64,000 nucleotides of DNA from Pseudoflavonifractor gallinarum (GTDB lineage Bacteria > Bacillota > Clostridia > Oscillospirales > Oscillospiraceae). This document shows positions 25,319 through 34,793 of this stretch, one piece after another (within the stretch, counting starts at the first letter, position 1; every line of letters starts with the position of its first letter). Both the position numbers and the translations under genes were made by a program. The stretch is from NCBI RefSeq assembly GCF_014982855.1, contig NZ_JADCKF010000003.1, forward strand, positions 62,001 through 126,000. Direction: 5' to 3'. The notes under the pieces were generated by a model. That model was not told the origin of the DNA, did no database searches, and worked only from the letters and a program-made list of their open reading frames with translations.

Positions 25319-25335
25319 GGCAACGATTTGGCAAC
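25319..25335 (+). repeat. 17-bp GGCAAC repeat downstream of guaA
   Basis: GGCAACGATTTGGCAAC, identical to 10240-10256 and 45 bases after the guaA core. A candidate arm-type integrase site. Confidence 0.6.
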
Positions 25336-25352
25336 CTCTTTTCATGATTCAT

Positions 25353-25399
25353 AAAAAGAGAGCGAACTGATTTTGCTTGGTCAGTTCGCTCTCTTTTTT
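25353..25399. terminator. terminator between guaA and the second SLH gene
   Basis: An 18-bp stem (25353-25370 with 25381-25398) closes a ten-base loop. Both strands end in T-rich tracts, so it can serve guaA and the convergent SLH gene. Confidence 0.9.
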
Positions 25400-25444
25400 G
25401 TCATAAATTCTGTTTCAAATCGTATGGGGCTTGAATGGAATCAA

Positions 25445-28400
25445 TCAGCCCATGCGGCTGATGAAATGATAGAGGATAGCCGCCACTTGGACGCGAGTAG
25501 CGCTGCCCTGAGGTGCCAGGCTTCCGTTGCCCATACCGGAGATCAACTCCTGCTCCACAGCCCAAGCCATAGCTTGTGTCGCCCAGGCACTGGTGTCGCT
25601 GCCATCGGCATAGGCACTCACATCGCCGCTGGATGCAGGCTTGCCCGCATAGTTCCACAGCATCACGGCCAGCTGCTCTCGGGTAAGGATCTCTTCCATA
25701 TCGCTGCCGTCGGAGATACCCTTCTCCACAGCCCACTGCTGTCCGGCCTCATACCAACTGCCCGAAGAAACAGAGATATCCGCGCCATCGTAGGCGGCCA
25801 GCACAGTGACGAGCATAGCCCGGGTCATGGGCTGCTCAGGGGTAAAAGTAGTCTGGCTGGTACCGGAGAAGATCTCCCGGCTAGAAGTAAAGTCAATGTA
25901 CGCACTGCCCCAATAGCTGTCCTCTACATCCTCAAAACGCTTGCTGTTATCCACGATTTTTACGGTCTCCCCATTTTCCAGAGTGATGGTCACACCGGTC
26001 TGGGTGGGGATGGAGTTCTTCACAATCTCCTCGGTCCCATCTTCCTTGATGATGATGGCCACTGTTCCGGGGGTCACGTTGGAGACGGGGATCTCCACCT
26101 TAGCCGCGGTGCCGGATGGCAGAATCACGGATACCGTGGGGGCATTCTCACGGTCGTTGGTGGCGGATACGCCGGGCATGTGAAGCGCAACGGCTTCCCC
26201 CATCTGGGCGGCATCCTCCACCACGGTAGAGGGCAGGGTCACCTGGGCATCCACCTGGCCGGTTTTATCGGTGGTGACCACAGAGGAAGCACCGTTTTGA
26301 TTGGATACCGTTGTCTGGCTGGACCCGTCCGGCTTGGTGACGGTCTGAGTCTTGTTGCCCTGGGGATCGGTCGTGGTCTCGGTGACGGTACCGTTGGGCT
26401 GGGTCACGATCGTGGTGATGGAGCCATCGGGATGGACCGTGGTTTCTGTCTTATGGTCCGAGCCGGAAGTCCCGCTGCTGGAGCCCCCGCCGGACCCAGC
26501 AGAGGAGGTCTTTTCCCACTGGGCAGTGAGCGTCATACTTTGGGTGAGGGAGCAGGGGACGCCCCCCCAGGAAAGTGGTCTCTCCCTCACGCCAACCGGC
26601 AAAAGTGTAGCCCGTTTTCTCCAGAGTGGGGAGGATCACAGAGACCGTCTCGACTTCTGTGGTGAGGATGATCTCCTCGCCGAAGTCATTGTCCCGGAGG
26701 TCCCAGTTCTGGTCGTTGTCCTGGACAAACTCCAGATAGCTGCCGGACAGGATATGGTTTCCGGTAAAAATAGAGCCGTCCTGATAGAAGGAAATGCTGC
26801 TGCCGTTGCGGAGGGTGTTGCCGGTGACGGTCTGGTCATTGCCTGCGATACTCAACTTGGTCCCGTCCAGGGTGTTGCCAGTGAACTGGCCCTGGGGAGC
26901 GCAGAGGATCAGGCAGGCACCGCCCTTCAACGTGGAGTTGGTGACGATGAGGGACTCCAGTTTTCCCTCTTTATCATCATAAATGGCATGGGACATGCCG
27001 TCAAAGGTACAGTTGTCCACTGTGACGGTCTCATGGTCGTTGTCGGTACCACTGATAAAAATGCCATACGAGAGATCTTTGCCGCTCAAAAGGGACACGT
27101 TCTGGAAGACGTCGCCGGAAGCTGCGCCGATGCCGTACCCGTCTGCACTGCCGGTAAGGTCCAATGTAAAATTGCGGAAGGTGTTGCCGCCATTGGATTG
27201 GAATGCCTGGGTGTTGAGGGTCAGTACATGGCCATTGCCCTCCAGCGTGATGCCGGAGAGATTGCGGATGGTACTCCAAGTACTGGAAGTGATGTCCCGC
27301 AGCAGAGAAATGGTATCGCCGGGCTTGGCGGCCTCGGCGGCTCGGCTCAGATCAGAGTAGGACTGACCGTTGACCTGGGCCACAGCAGGCATATGGATGG
27401 TGCAGCCCGCAATATTTACCGTGGCAGGGGGGTGGGCGCCATACCACAGGCTGCCGACATAGCGCTCTGCCTCCAGAATATCCTGCCGGTCCGGGCCACT
27501 GTAAATTTCGCCGGTGAATTCGCAGTTCTCCAGGGTGGGCGGAGTTTTGCCGCCGTTGTCCAAAAAGGTGCCGGCAAAGGCGCCGGCATAGATGCGGCCA
27601 TCCTCCTCGGGGGTGACGGTCTGCCACACCACTACATTTTCTGCAGTGCAGTCCTGGATGGTGTTGCCGTAGTGGAGGATGCCGCTGACACCGCCGATAC
27701 CGTTATGGGCGCCCTGGACCGTAAGGTCCCGGACCGTACAGCCGGAAGTAACACAGTTTCCTTCCCCCATAAAACCTACAATTCCTCCGGCATATCCGCC
27801 GGTGATGGAAACAAAGGAGGTTTCAGCGCCATCTCCCACCACGGAGCAGTCCGAGATGGAAGTATAGCCGTTGCCTAAAATAGCCCCTACATACCAGTAG
27901 CCAGAGATCTGTATGCTGCCGGTAACATGGACATTGGTGATCTTGGACTCTACATTTGCATCCCCGCCTACCACTGCGGCTACACGGCCGCTGCCAGTCA
28001 CATCCACGTTGTGCAGCGTGAAGTTTTTCACTACGCCGCTCTGGGTGGCGCCAAAAAATCCGATGCTAATATTCTTATCTGTATAAGACAGTCCGCGGGT
28101 AATCTTCAGGTTGGAAATGGTATGACCATCTCCATCAAAGGTACCTTGAAACTGCTTTCCAGATCCGCCTCCGCCAATGGGAGTCCACTCCCGGTTGCCC
28201 AGATTCATATCAGCGCCTAACAGGATAGTCTTACCCTGAAAGCTTTCCCCCTGATTGACCAACTGGGCCAATCCGGCAAGTTCCTCAGGGGTAGAGAGAA
28301 TGTACTGAGTCTCGGACCCGGTAAACCAAGCTACATCGGCGTTGTCCTTCCAATCGTCGGAGACAGCAGGCGTCTCTTCAGATACCTCAACGCTTTCATC

Positions 28401-28568
28401 TCCTGCGAGAGCGTTTTCTGCGGAAAGGGCGGCGTTTTCATTGGTCTGGGGACTATTTTCTTCAGACAGAATAGGGGGATTGTCCAAATCCTCCGCAAGT
28501 GCCGTAGCCGGAAGCATGGTCAGACACAGGGGCACGACACACGCCATGCTGAGCAGCCGTTTTTTCAT
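25445..28568 (-). pseudogene. SLH-domain surface protein split by a frameshift at a G7 run
   Basis: Two overlapping frames make one protein of about 1040 residues. The N-terminal frame runs from Met 28568 (signal peptide MKKRLLSMACVVPLCLTML, AAAGGAGG ribosome site) to a stop at 26451. The C-terminal frame is open to 25445. They join inside an InlB-type repeat (TGYTFAGWREGETTFLGG / VPCSLTQSMTLTAQW) at seven G on the coding strand (26562-26568). Removing one G or adding two restores the frame. The N-terminal half looks like a parallel beta-helix (G-rich, repeated SGCTV/NCTF turns). After a Thr-rich linker come three C-terminal SLH domains (FEDVEDSYWGSAYIDF). It could be phase-variable, a pseudogene or a sequencing error. 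Confidence 0.85.
26562..26568 (-). repeat. G7 homopolymer in the SLH gene
   Basis: Seven G on the coding strand, exactly where the reading frame changes. A six- or nine-G tract would give an uninterrupted protein. Confidence 0.8.
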
Positions 28569-28840
28569 AGAATTCCTCCTTTTTACACACGCAGAAAGTA
28601 ACAATAATCGTTATCTTATTCATTTTAATAAAATTTTTGTAACCAAGAAAGATGGAAAAATATCAAAAGCTGTTACAAAAATTCTGCATATATCGCCGCA
28701 ATATCACAAAAATCAAGAAAATATTTACTCTCCGGTAAAGATTCACATGTGTAATGCTTTTCTCTGTCCAACGTTTACGGAGTGGGTATCCTTTTCCTTT
28801 TCCGAAGGAAAGACGGTTGACTTTCCTCGGAAAAAGGGGT
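28569..28840. other. AT-rich spacer between the SLH gene and marR
   Basis: This is most of a 328-base gap between divergent genes. It is AT-rich with no convincing coding frame or RNA gene. Its right end carries the marR promoter. Confidence 0.5.
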
Positions 28841-28845
28841 ATATT
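28817..28845 (+). promoter_or_regulatory. marR promoter overlapping its operator
   Basis: TTGACT (28817-28822) and TATATT (28840-28845) are 17 bases apart. The -10 box runs into the 40-bp palindrome. Confidence 0.7.
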
Positions 28846-28880
28846 GAATCGCATAAGATGCATCTTATGCGATTCAATAT
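28841..28880. promoter_or_regulatory. perfect 40-bp palindrome (candidate MarR operator)
   Basis: ATATTGAATCGCATAAGATG is followed directly by its exact reverse complement. It starts within the -10 box and ends 16 bases before the marR start codon. In RNA it would also fold into a 20-bp hairpin covering the 5' leader. Repression of the marR-MATE operon is the likely role. Confidence 0.8.
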
Positions 28881-28896
28881 GGGGGAGGGGGAGAAT

Positions 28897-29355
28897 ATGA
28901 TTCAGAATACACAATTCCGCGCGGCTTCTCTGATCGTACAGCTGGGGAACGCCGTGACCTATTATCGAAACCTGAAGATGGAGCACATCGGGCTCACCTC
29001 CGTGCAGAGTGACGCCCTGATCGCCGCCTTGCGGAACCCGGGGATCACCGCCGCCCGTCTGAAGGAGCAGCTCCAGCTCTCCCAGTCCACGGTGGCCGGC
29101 ATTCTTTCCCGGCTGGAGGGCAAGGGCCTGATCGAGAAAAAGGCGGATCAGGAGGATGCGCGGAAAGCCATCCTGACGCCCACGGACCAGGGGCTGGCCC
29201 TGGAGATGCCTCTGAAAGAGATCGCCCTGGAGACCCAGCAGTCCCTGGTGGAGGGGATGAGTGAGGCGGAGCAGGAGGAATTCATCCGCCTGCTGGATAT
29301 CGCTCTGGAGAACATGAACCGTGTCCGCCAGGCACAGCCGTCCGGAGGAAGATAA
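28897..29355 (+). CDS. MarR family transcription regulator
   Basis: 152 residues from ATG 28897 (MIQNTQFRAASLIVQ), which follows a G-rich ribosome site. The winged helix is clear (LTSVQSDALIAALRNPGITAARLKEQLQLSQSTVAGILSRLEGKGLI, wing KKADQEDARKAILTPT). It is three bases upstream of the MATE fusion gene, so it probably represses the transporter and itself through the palindrome in front. Confidence 0.93.
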   Translation: MIQNTQFRAASLIVQLGNAVTYYRNLKMEHIGLTSVQSDALIAALRNPGITAARLKEQLQLSQSTVAGILSRLEGKGLIEKKADQEDARKAILTPTDQGLALEMPLKEIALETQQSLVEGMSEAEQEEFIRLLDIALENMNRVRQAQPSGGR

Positions 29356-29358
29356 GCG

Positions 29359-31335
29359 ATGAAAAAAGACAAGGAACTCTTTACCACCATGCCGGTAGGC
29401 AGGGCAGTGGCCAAGCTGGCCGTACCTACGGTGGTCAGCCAGATCATCGTTATCCTCTACTCGCTGGCGGATACCTTCTTCATTGGACAGATCGGAGACC
29501 CCAACCAGCTGGCCGCTCTCTCGATCACCTTTCCCATCTATACGCTCCTTACGGCGGTCGCCAATCTGTTCGGCATCGGCGCCAACAGCGTCATTGCCCG
29601 CAGCATGGGCCAAAACGATGAGGCCACGGCGAAGAAGGCGTCCTCCTTCAGCTTTTGGGGCTCTCTCGCACTGACCGCCGTTTTGTCCATTCTGCTGGCC
29701 ATTTTCATGCGGCCGGTTCTCTTTTTCTTTGGCGCGGATAACCTGACCTTTGGCTATACCAGCGATTATCTGGGCTGGGTCTTTGTCATAGGCGGCATTC
29801 CCACGGTGGCCGGCCTGGTGCTGGGACATCTGGTGCGCGCCGTCGGCAAGACCAAGGAGGCCAGTATCGGTCTCACCCTGGGCGGGGTCATGAACATCAT
29901 CCTGGACCCGGTCTTTATTTTTGTCTTTCAGATGGATGTGGCCGGCGCGGCGCTGGCTACCATGCTCTCCAACACGATCTCCATGCTGTATTTCTTTGCC
30001 GTACTGGCCAAGATCCGAAAGACAACGGTCCTGACCATCTCGCCAAAATATGTTTCTCTGGAGAAAAATGTCTGCTGGGCGTCCCTGGCGGTTGGCTTCC
30101 CGGCGGCCATTTCGGTGCTGCTGGTGTCAGTCTCCATCTCCCTGCTCAACGGACTGCTCCTCAGCCATGAGGGCGGCAACATCCTCTCGGCCTCCTATGG
30201 CGTGGCCTCCAAGTGCGGTACCATCGCTCTGCACATCAGCATCGGCATTGCCCAGGGCGTGATGCCTCTGATCGGCTATAACTACGGGGCAAAGAACCAC
30301 AAGCGGGTCCATCAAGTCTGCAATCTCTCTTTCCGGATCCTGCTGGTCTTCTCCCTGATTTTCCTGGCGCTGGTGCAGGTCATGCCCGAGACCATCGTGC
30401 GGATCTTTACCCCGGATGCCCAGACCATCGAGGTGGGCGGAGTCTTCCTGGCCCGCTGGTCCTGGTGTGTGGTGGGCATGAGCCTCTTCAATATGTACAA
30501 CTCCATTTTCCAGGCGGTGGGCAAGTGGAAGACCTCTCTGTTTCTGGCCGTGCTCCGGCTGGGCGTGATCTTCTCCGTGCTGTGCTTCCTGATGGATGCG
30601 CTCTTCGGGGTCAACGGCCTGATGTGGGTGCAGGCCATCACCGATACCGCCTCCTGCCTGATTGCAATGGCCCTGTATGCCCGGTTCAAGCAATCGGTGA
30701 TGCAGGAAGTCATGCACCAGCAGGCGCCCGCCGCCGCGCCGGTATCCGGCAGCCGGATCGTCACCATCAGCCGGGAGTTTGGCAGCGGCGGCAGAACGAT
30801 CGGCAAAAAGGTGGCCGAAACCCTGGGCATTCCCTGCTATGACAGTGAGCTGATCGACAAAATCGCGGCGCAGAGCGGTCTGGCAAAGGAGTTCGTGGAA
30901 AAATACGGTGAGTACGCCCTGTCGGATAAGCTCTATGAAAACGCCCTGTCCAGCCGCGGCCGGGACGGGCAGTCCGCTATGGATAAGATCTGGCTGGCCC
31001 AGAAGGAAGTCATTACCGATCTGGCCGAAAAGGGTCCCTGCGTCATTGTGGGACGCTGCGCCGATTCCATTTTGCAGGATCTTGCCGATTGCCTGACCGT
31101 GTTCATCCACGCCTCGGATGAGCAGCGGGCCGCGCGCATCGTGTCGGTCTATGGGCAGAGAGAGGAGTCTCCCGCCCAGCGTCTCCACGAAAAGGACCGG
31201 AAGCGGAAAGCCTATTACGAGCTCTACACGGGTACCGAGTGGGGCAATGCCGACAGCTATCAGCTGTGTCTGGACAGCGGAAAAATTGGGATCGACAAGT
31301 GTGTCAGCATCATCTGTGATCTGTACGCAAGTTAA
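29359..31335 (+). CDS. MATE efflux transporter fused to a cytidylate-kinase-like domain
   Basis: 658 residues in one uninterrupted frame. Residues 1-450 form a normal MATE transporter with twelve hydrophobic segments (MPVGRAVAKLAVPTVVSQII start; GALF-type loops). After an Ala/Pro linker (QQAPAAAPVSGS), residues 465-658 match the cytidylate-kinase-like family: RIVTISREFGSGGRTIGKKV with a P-loop, YDSELIDKIA, CVIVGRCADSIL, and a C-terminal ELYTGTEWGNADSYQLCLDS. These two families are normally separate. The kinase domain would sit in the cytosol at the C-terminus of the pump. It could phosphorylate a substrate or regulate efflux; neither is shown. Confidence 0.92.
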   Translation: MKKDKELFTTMPVGRAVAKLAVPTVVSQIIVILYSLADTFFIGQIGDPNQLAALSITFPIYTLLTAVANLFGIGANSVIARSMGQNDEATAKKASSFSFWGSLALTAVLSILLAIFMRPVLFFFGADNLTFGYTSDYLGWVFVIGGIPTVAGLVLGHLVRAVGKTKEASIGLTLGGVMNIILDPVFIFVFQMDVAGAALATMLSNTISMLYFFAVLAKIRKTTVLTISPKYVSLEKNVCWASLAVGFPAAISVLLVSVSISLLNGLLLSHEGGNILSASYGVASKCGTIALHISIGIAQGVMPLIGYNYGAKNHKRVHQVCNLSFRILLVFSLIFLALVQVMPETIVRIFTPDAQTIEVGGVFLARWSWCVVGMSLFNMYNSIFQAVGKWKTSLFLAVLRLGVIFSVLCFLMDALFGVNGLMWVQAITDTASCLIAMALYARFKQSVMQEVMHQQAPAAAPVSGSRIVTISREFGSGGRTIGKKVAETLGIPCYDSELIDKIAAQSGLAKEFVEKYGEYALSDKLYENALSSRGRDGQSAMDKIWLAQKEVITDLAEKGPCVIVGRCADSILQDLADCLTVFIHASDEQRAARIVSVYGQREESPAQRLHEKDRKRKAYYELYTGTEWGNADSYQLCLDSGKIGIDKCVSIICDLYAS

Positions 31336-31406
31336 CCGATCGGTGGGAGCATTTGGAACGGGTATTGGCAGAAGCTGTGGGCAAACTACCCCAAAGGGGG
31401 AATGTT

Positions 31407-32093
31407 ATGCGCTTCTTGGTTCTCTGCCTCACCTCGCTCGGATCGTTCGGCGCACTGTTTCTGATTGCCAAGCTGATCGGACACAAGCAGATCGCCCAGC
31501 TGGATTTTTTTGACTATATCACCGGAATCACGGTCGGGTCCATCGCGGCCGAGATGGCCACCGAGCTGGAAGAGCCGTGGAAGCCGCTGGTTGCCATGCT
31601 CCTGTACGGAGGGGTGACCGTGCTGCTGAGCATTCTGTCCAACCGCCTTCCCAGGGCCCGGAAGTACCTCAACGGCACGCCCACCATTCTGATGGATCGC
31701 GGAAAGCTCTACCGTGAGAACCTGAAGAAGGCCAAGCTGGATCTGAGCGAATTCATGGTCATGTGCCGCCAGCAGGGATATTTTGACCTTACGAGCATCC
31801 AAACCGCGGTGTTTGAGTACAATGGAAAGCTCACTATCCTGCCGGTGAGCAGCCAGCGCCCGGTCACGCCAAACGATCTGAACCTGTCTCCAAAGCAGGA
31901 GCAGCTCTTTACCGAGCTCATCATGGACGGCCGAATTCTGGAGGACAACCTGAAACGCATGGGGCTGAATCTGACCTGGCTGGAAAAACAGTTGAAGGAG
32001 CGCCGGATAAACTCGGCCAAGGATGTGTTTCTGGCCCTCTGTGATCCGGATTTGAATCTGGTCCTCTTTGAACAGAATCCCGGAAAAAAATAA
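31407..32093 (+). CDS. DUF421 (YetF-like) membrane protein
   Basis: About 228 residues from ATG 31407 (MRFLVLCLTSLGSFGALF); an upstream in-frame start at 31353 has no ribosome site. Two or three N-terminal membrane helices (LIGHKQIAQLDFFDYITGITVGS is the family signature) are followed by a cytosolic DUF421 domain (LNGTPTILMDRGKLYRENLKKAKLDLSEF). It lies 71 bases after the MATE fusion and before a strong terminator. The family is widespread in Firmicutes, often spore-associated; function unknown. Confidence 0.9.
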   Translation: MRFLVLCLTSLGSFGALFLIAKLIGHKQIAQLDFFDYITGITVGSIAAEMATELEEPWKPLVAMLLYGGVTVLLSILSNRLPRARKYLNGTPTILMDRGKLYRENLKKAKLDLSEFMVMCRQQGYFDLTSIQTAVFEYNGKLTILPVSSQRPVTPNDLNLSPKQEQLFTELIMDGRILEDNLKRMGLNLTWLEKQLKERRINSAKDVFLALCDPDLNLVLFEQNPGKK

Positions 32094-32124
32094 TGGGGCC
32101 CACGGCCCCTATACAGCGCGGAAA

Positions 32125-32163
32125 AAGGGAGCGGCACGGTTGATTCAACCGTGCCGCTCCCTT
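32125..32163. terminator. bidirectional terminator
   Basis: A near-perfect 19-bp stem (32125-32143 with 32145-32163) with A/T-rich flanks separates the DUF421 gene from the convergent minus-strand gene at 32184. Confidence 0.85.
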
Positions 32164-32183
32164 ATCTTATGGATTTGTATTTC

Positions 32184-32624
32184 TCAGTCACCCTGTCCGG
32201 CGCGCTCCACGGCCCCGGCCAGCAGAAGGGCGCGGAAGAGCGCCTCTTCCGGGGTCAGGCGGGCGATGGTCTCGGGCAGGATACCCCAGCCCTCCAGCCG
32301 CTCCAGAAGGGAGGCGGAGAGGTGACCGCTCAGATCCAGCCCATCCCGCCGGAGGAGCACCGCCCAGTGGAGGTCGCCCCGGGTCTCCAGGAGGGGGAGA
32401 AGCTCCTCGGCCTCCTCCCGCAGCGGGGCGGGGAAGGTGTACGCTTCGCAGTAAATACCGCATTCCTCACCCTCTCGCTCCAGCTGGGCGGAGAAGGCGC
32501 GGCTGTCCCATCCGTCCTCCACCAGGAGGAGGGCCAGACCCGGCCGGACTTCCAGGCGTCCGGCTTCCCCGCGCACCCAGGAGAGGACTTCCCGGGCGGC
32601 AGCGTTTCGGTCAATCTCCGCCAT
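32184..32624 (-). CDS. small protein resembling the FolD N-terminal domain
   Basis: 146 residues. PGLALLLVEDGWDSRAFSAQ...EECGIYCEAYTFP and the following HWAVLLRRDGLDLSGHL recall the catalytic-domain strands of methylene-THF dehydrogenase (FolD), where LAVILVGDDPAS and GILVQLPLP occur. The NADP-binding half and the catalytic Lys segment are missing, so it cannot be a working FolD. It overlaps lgt by 14 bases and is translated from a ribosome site inside lgt. Similarity is weak and judged by eye. Confidence 0.6.
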   Translation of the reverse strand: MAEIDRNAAAREVLSWVRGEAGRLEVRPGLALLLVEDGWDSRAFSAQLEREGEECGIYCEAYTFPAPLREEAEELLPLLETRGDLHWAVLLRRDGLDLSGHLSASLLERLEGWGILPETIARLTPEEALFRALLLAGAVERAGQGD

Positions 32625-33507
32625 GTTCGCCCTCCCCGGCGGCCTTGACCGCGGCGGAGCGGTTGACCCACAGCTCCTCCGGGGTATGGGGGCGCACCTT
32701 CAGATTCCAGACCAGCAGGGCGATACCCACCAGCGCCGAGGCAAAGCCCAGCATCTGGGAGACCCGGATACCGGTGCCGAAGAAATAGAGGCTGTCGGTG
32801 CGCAGACCCTCGATCATGCCGCGGCCCACGCCGTACCAGGCCAGGTAGCTGTAAAACATCTGCCCGTCAAACTTGCGCCAATTCCGGGCAATGAGAATGA
32901 GCAGGACCAGTCCCACCAGATTCCAGAGGGACTCATAGAGGAAGGTGGGGTGGACCTCCTTGTAGACCTCCACGCCATTGACCACCTCGGTGATCCCCAT
33001 GCGCCAGGGGAGGGTGGTCTCGCCGCCGTAGGCCTCCACGTTGACGAAGTTGCCCCAGCGGCCCACCGCCTGCCCGATCAGAAGGCCGAACACGCCCAGG
33101 TCGGCAAAGGCCAGGAAGGGGATGTGCCGTTTCTTGCAGAAGACCAGGAGGGTGAGGGCCGACGCGATCACGCCGCCGTAGATGGCCAGGCCTCCATCCC
33201 AGATCCGGACCATTTTGGCAAAGTCCAGGGAGCCGTCGGCGGTGCGGAACAGGTCCAGATAGAAGATGATGTAGTAGAGCCGCGCCCCCAGGATGCCCAG
33301 GGGAACGGCAAAGAACAGCATGTCCAGCAGGTCGTCCTCCTGGATGCCGAAGCGCTTGCTGGCCCGGGTACAGTAGGCCACCGCCAGGAGAAAGCCCGCG
33401 GCGATGATGATCCCGTACCAGTGGATGGGCCAGCCAAAGATGGAGAAGGGGATGGGATTGAGGTCAAAGGAGAGCCCCAATCCCGGGAATGTGACGATCT
33501 GACTCAT
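32611..33507 (-). CDS. lgt: prolipoprotein diacylglyceryl transferase
   Basis: 298 residues, seven membrane helices. It transfers diacylglycerol to the lipobox Cys of prolipoproteins. The signature GRWGNFVNVEAYGGETTLPW lies near residue 150, with HPTFLYESLWN and the C-terminal RGMIEGLRTDSLYF. Met 33507 overlaps the stop of the upstream peptidase gene (ATGA); the longer frame has no support. Confidence 0.95.
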   Translation of the reverse strand: MSQIVTFPGLGLSFDLNPIPFSIFGWPIHWYGIIIAAGFLLAVAYCTRASKRFGIQEDDLLDMLFFAVPLGILGARLYYIIFYLDLFRTADGSLDFAKMVRIWDGGLAIYGGVIASALTLLVFCKKRHIPFLAFADLGVFGLLIGQAVGRWGNFVNVEAYGGETTLPWRMGITEVVNGVEVYKEVHPTFLYESLWNLVGLVLLILIARNWRKFDGQMFYSYLAWYGVGRGMIEGLRTDSLYFFGTGIRVSQMLGFASALVGIALLVWNLKVRPHTPEELWVNRSAAVKAAGEGEHGGD

Positions 33508-34793
33508 GCCTGCGCTTCCTCCTTGGGCCGGACCACGGCCAGGGTGGAGCGGGCAGGGACGCACCAGGTGCGCAGCGCCTCCTCCACGTCGGCCTTGCCG
33601 ATGGAGTCAAACACAGCGGGGAAGTCCAGGTAATCCACGCCCGCAAAGTGGCTCTGGGCCTGCTCGATGCAGACGTGCTCAAAGGAGTTGAGGCTCCGGA
33701 CCATGGCGCCGTAGAGAGCCTTTTTCAGCCGCAGGAAGAGGGCCTCGTCCACCCCCTCCTCGCTCAGGCGGCGGGCCTCCTCCAGAAGGGCGTCCCGCAC
33801 GGCCTCGGGAGAGCGGCTCTCGCCGCCCGCGGCCAGGAAGGCGCAGCCCGGATAGGCCTCAAAGCTGCTGCCGAAATTCTTGTTGATGAGCCCCTCCCGG
33901 TAGAGCCGGGCATAGAGGGGGCTGGAGGAACCGGCCAGGACCTCGCTGACCAGAGTGCCGATCAGCTCCCCCCTGAGGTGCTCCGGCCCCTGGGGGAGGG
34001 GGTCGGCCTTAAAGCCCAGCTGGAAGATGGGGGTGGAGACCTCCATGCGCAGCTCCTGCACACTGTGGGCCGCGTGGGTGGGCTCCGGTCCGCCGTAATC
34101 CCGGGGGATGTCGGAGAGACCATCTTTGGGGAGGATCTCCCGGGCGAGCCGCTCCACCTGCTCCGGGTCCACATCGCCCGCCACGCACAGCACCATGTTG
34201 GCGGGATTGTAGAAGGCCTTGTGGCAGGCATAGAGGGTGTCGGCGGTGATGTGGGAGATGGACTCCCGGCTGCCCGCCACCGAGAAGCGGATGGGATGGT
34301 GCTCATACAGGCCGGAGAGCAGGTGGATGAAGACCTGCCACTCGGGGTCGTCCTCGATCATCTGGATCTCCTGGCCGATGATGCCCTGCTCCTTCTCCAC
34401 ACTCTCGGGGGTGAACCAGGGGACCGAGACAAAGGAGAGGAGGGTCTTCAGATTCTCCTCAAACTTCTCGGTGCACTCAAAATAGTACCCGGTGATGGCC
34501 GAGCTGGTGAAGGCGTTGGGGGAGGCGCCGTTGGCCGCCAGATCCTGAAGGGCGTTGCCCTCCTTGGTGTCGAACATCTTGTGCTCCAGAAAATGGGCCA
34601 CACCGGCGGGGGTCTCCTGCCAGGTCCCATCCAGCTGAAAGCGCATATCCATCCCGCCGTAGTTGGTGGCGAAGAAGGCGAAGGCCTTGCGGAAGCCGGG
34701 CTTTACATTGACGTAAATGGGCAGGCCATTCTCGAGCCGGGTGTGGAAGAGGGTCTCTCCCACCCGGGAATAGATCGTTTTTTCCATGTGCAT
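33504..34793 (-). CDS. M16 zinc metallopeptidase, active subunit (YmfH-like)
   Basis: About 429 residues. The inverted zinc site HFLEH lies near residue 66, with the downstream Glu in the EKEQGIIGQEI helix. The two-lobed M16 architecture is complete. It overlaps the preceding M16 gene (TGATG), and the pair probably forms a heterodimer, as in other M16B proteins. Start at Met 34793; GTG 34796 and Met 34787 are alternatives. Substrate unknown; the neighbourhood of lgt is conserved in Clostridia. Confidence 0.9.
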   Translation of the reverse strand: MHMEKTIYSRVGETLFHTRLENGLPIYVNVKPGFRKAFAFFATNYGGMDMRFQLDGTWQETPAGVAHFLEHKMFDTKEGNALQDLAANGASPNAFTSSAITGYYFECTEKFEENLKTLLSFVSVPWFTPESVEKEQGIIGQEIQMIEDDPEWQVFIHLLSGLYEHHPIRFSVAGSRESISHITADTLYACHKAFYNPANMVLCVAGDVDPEQVERLAREILPKDGLSDIPRDYGGPEPTHAAHSVQELRMEVSTPIFQLGFKADPLPQGPEHLRGELIGTLVSEVLAGSSSPLYARLYREGLINKNFGSSFEAYPGCAFLAAGGESRSPEAVRDALLEEARRLSEEGVDEALFLRLKKALYGAMVRSLNSFEHVCIEQAQSHFAGVDYLDFPAVFDSIGKADVEEALRTWCVPARSTLAVVRPKEEAQA

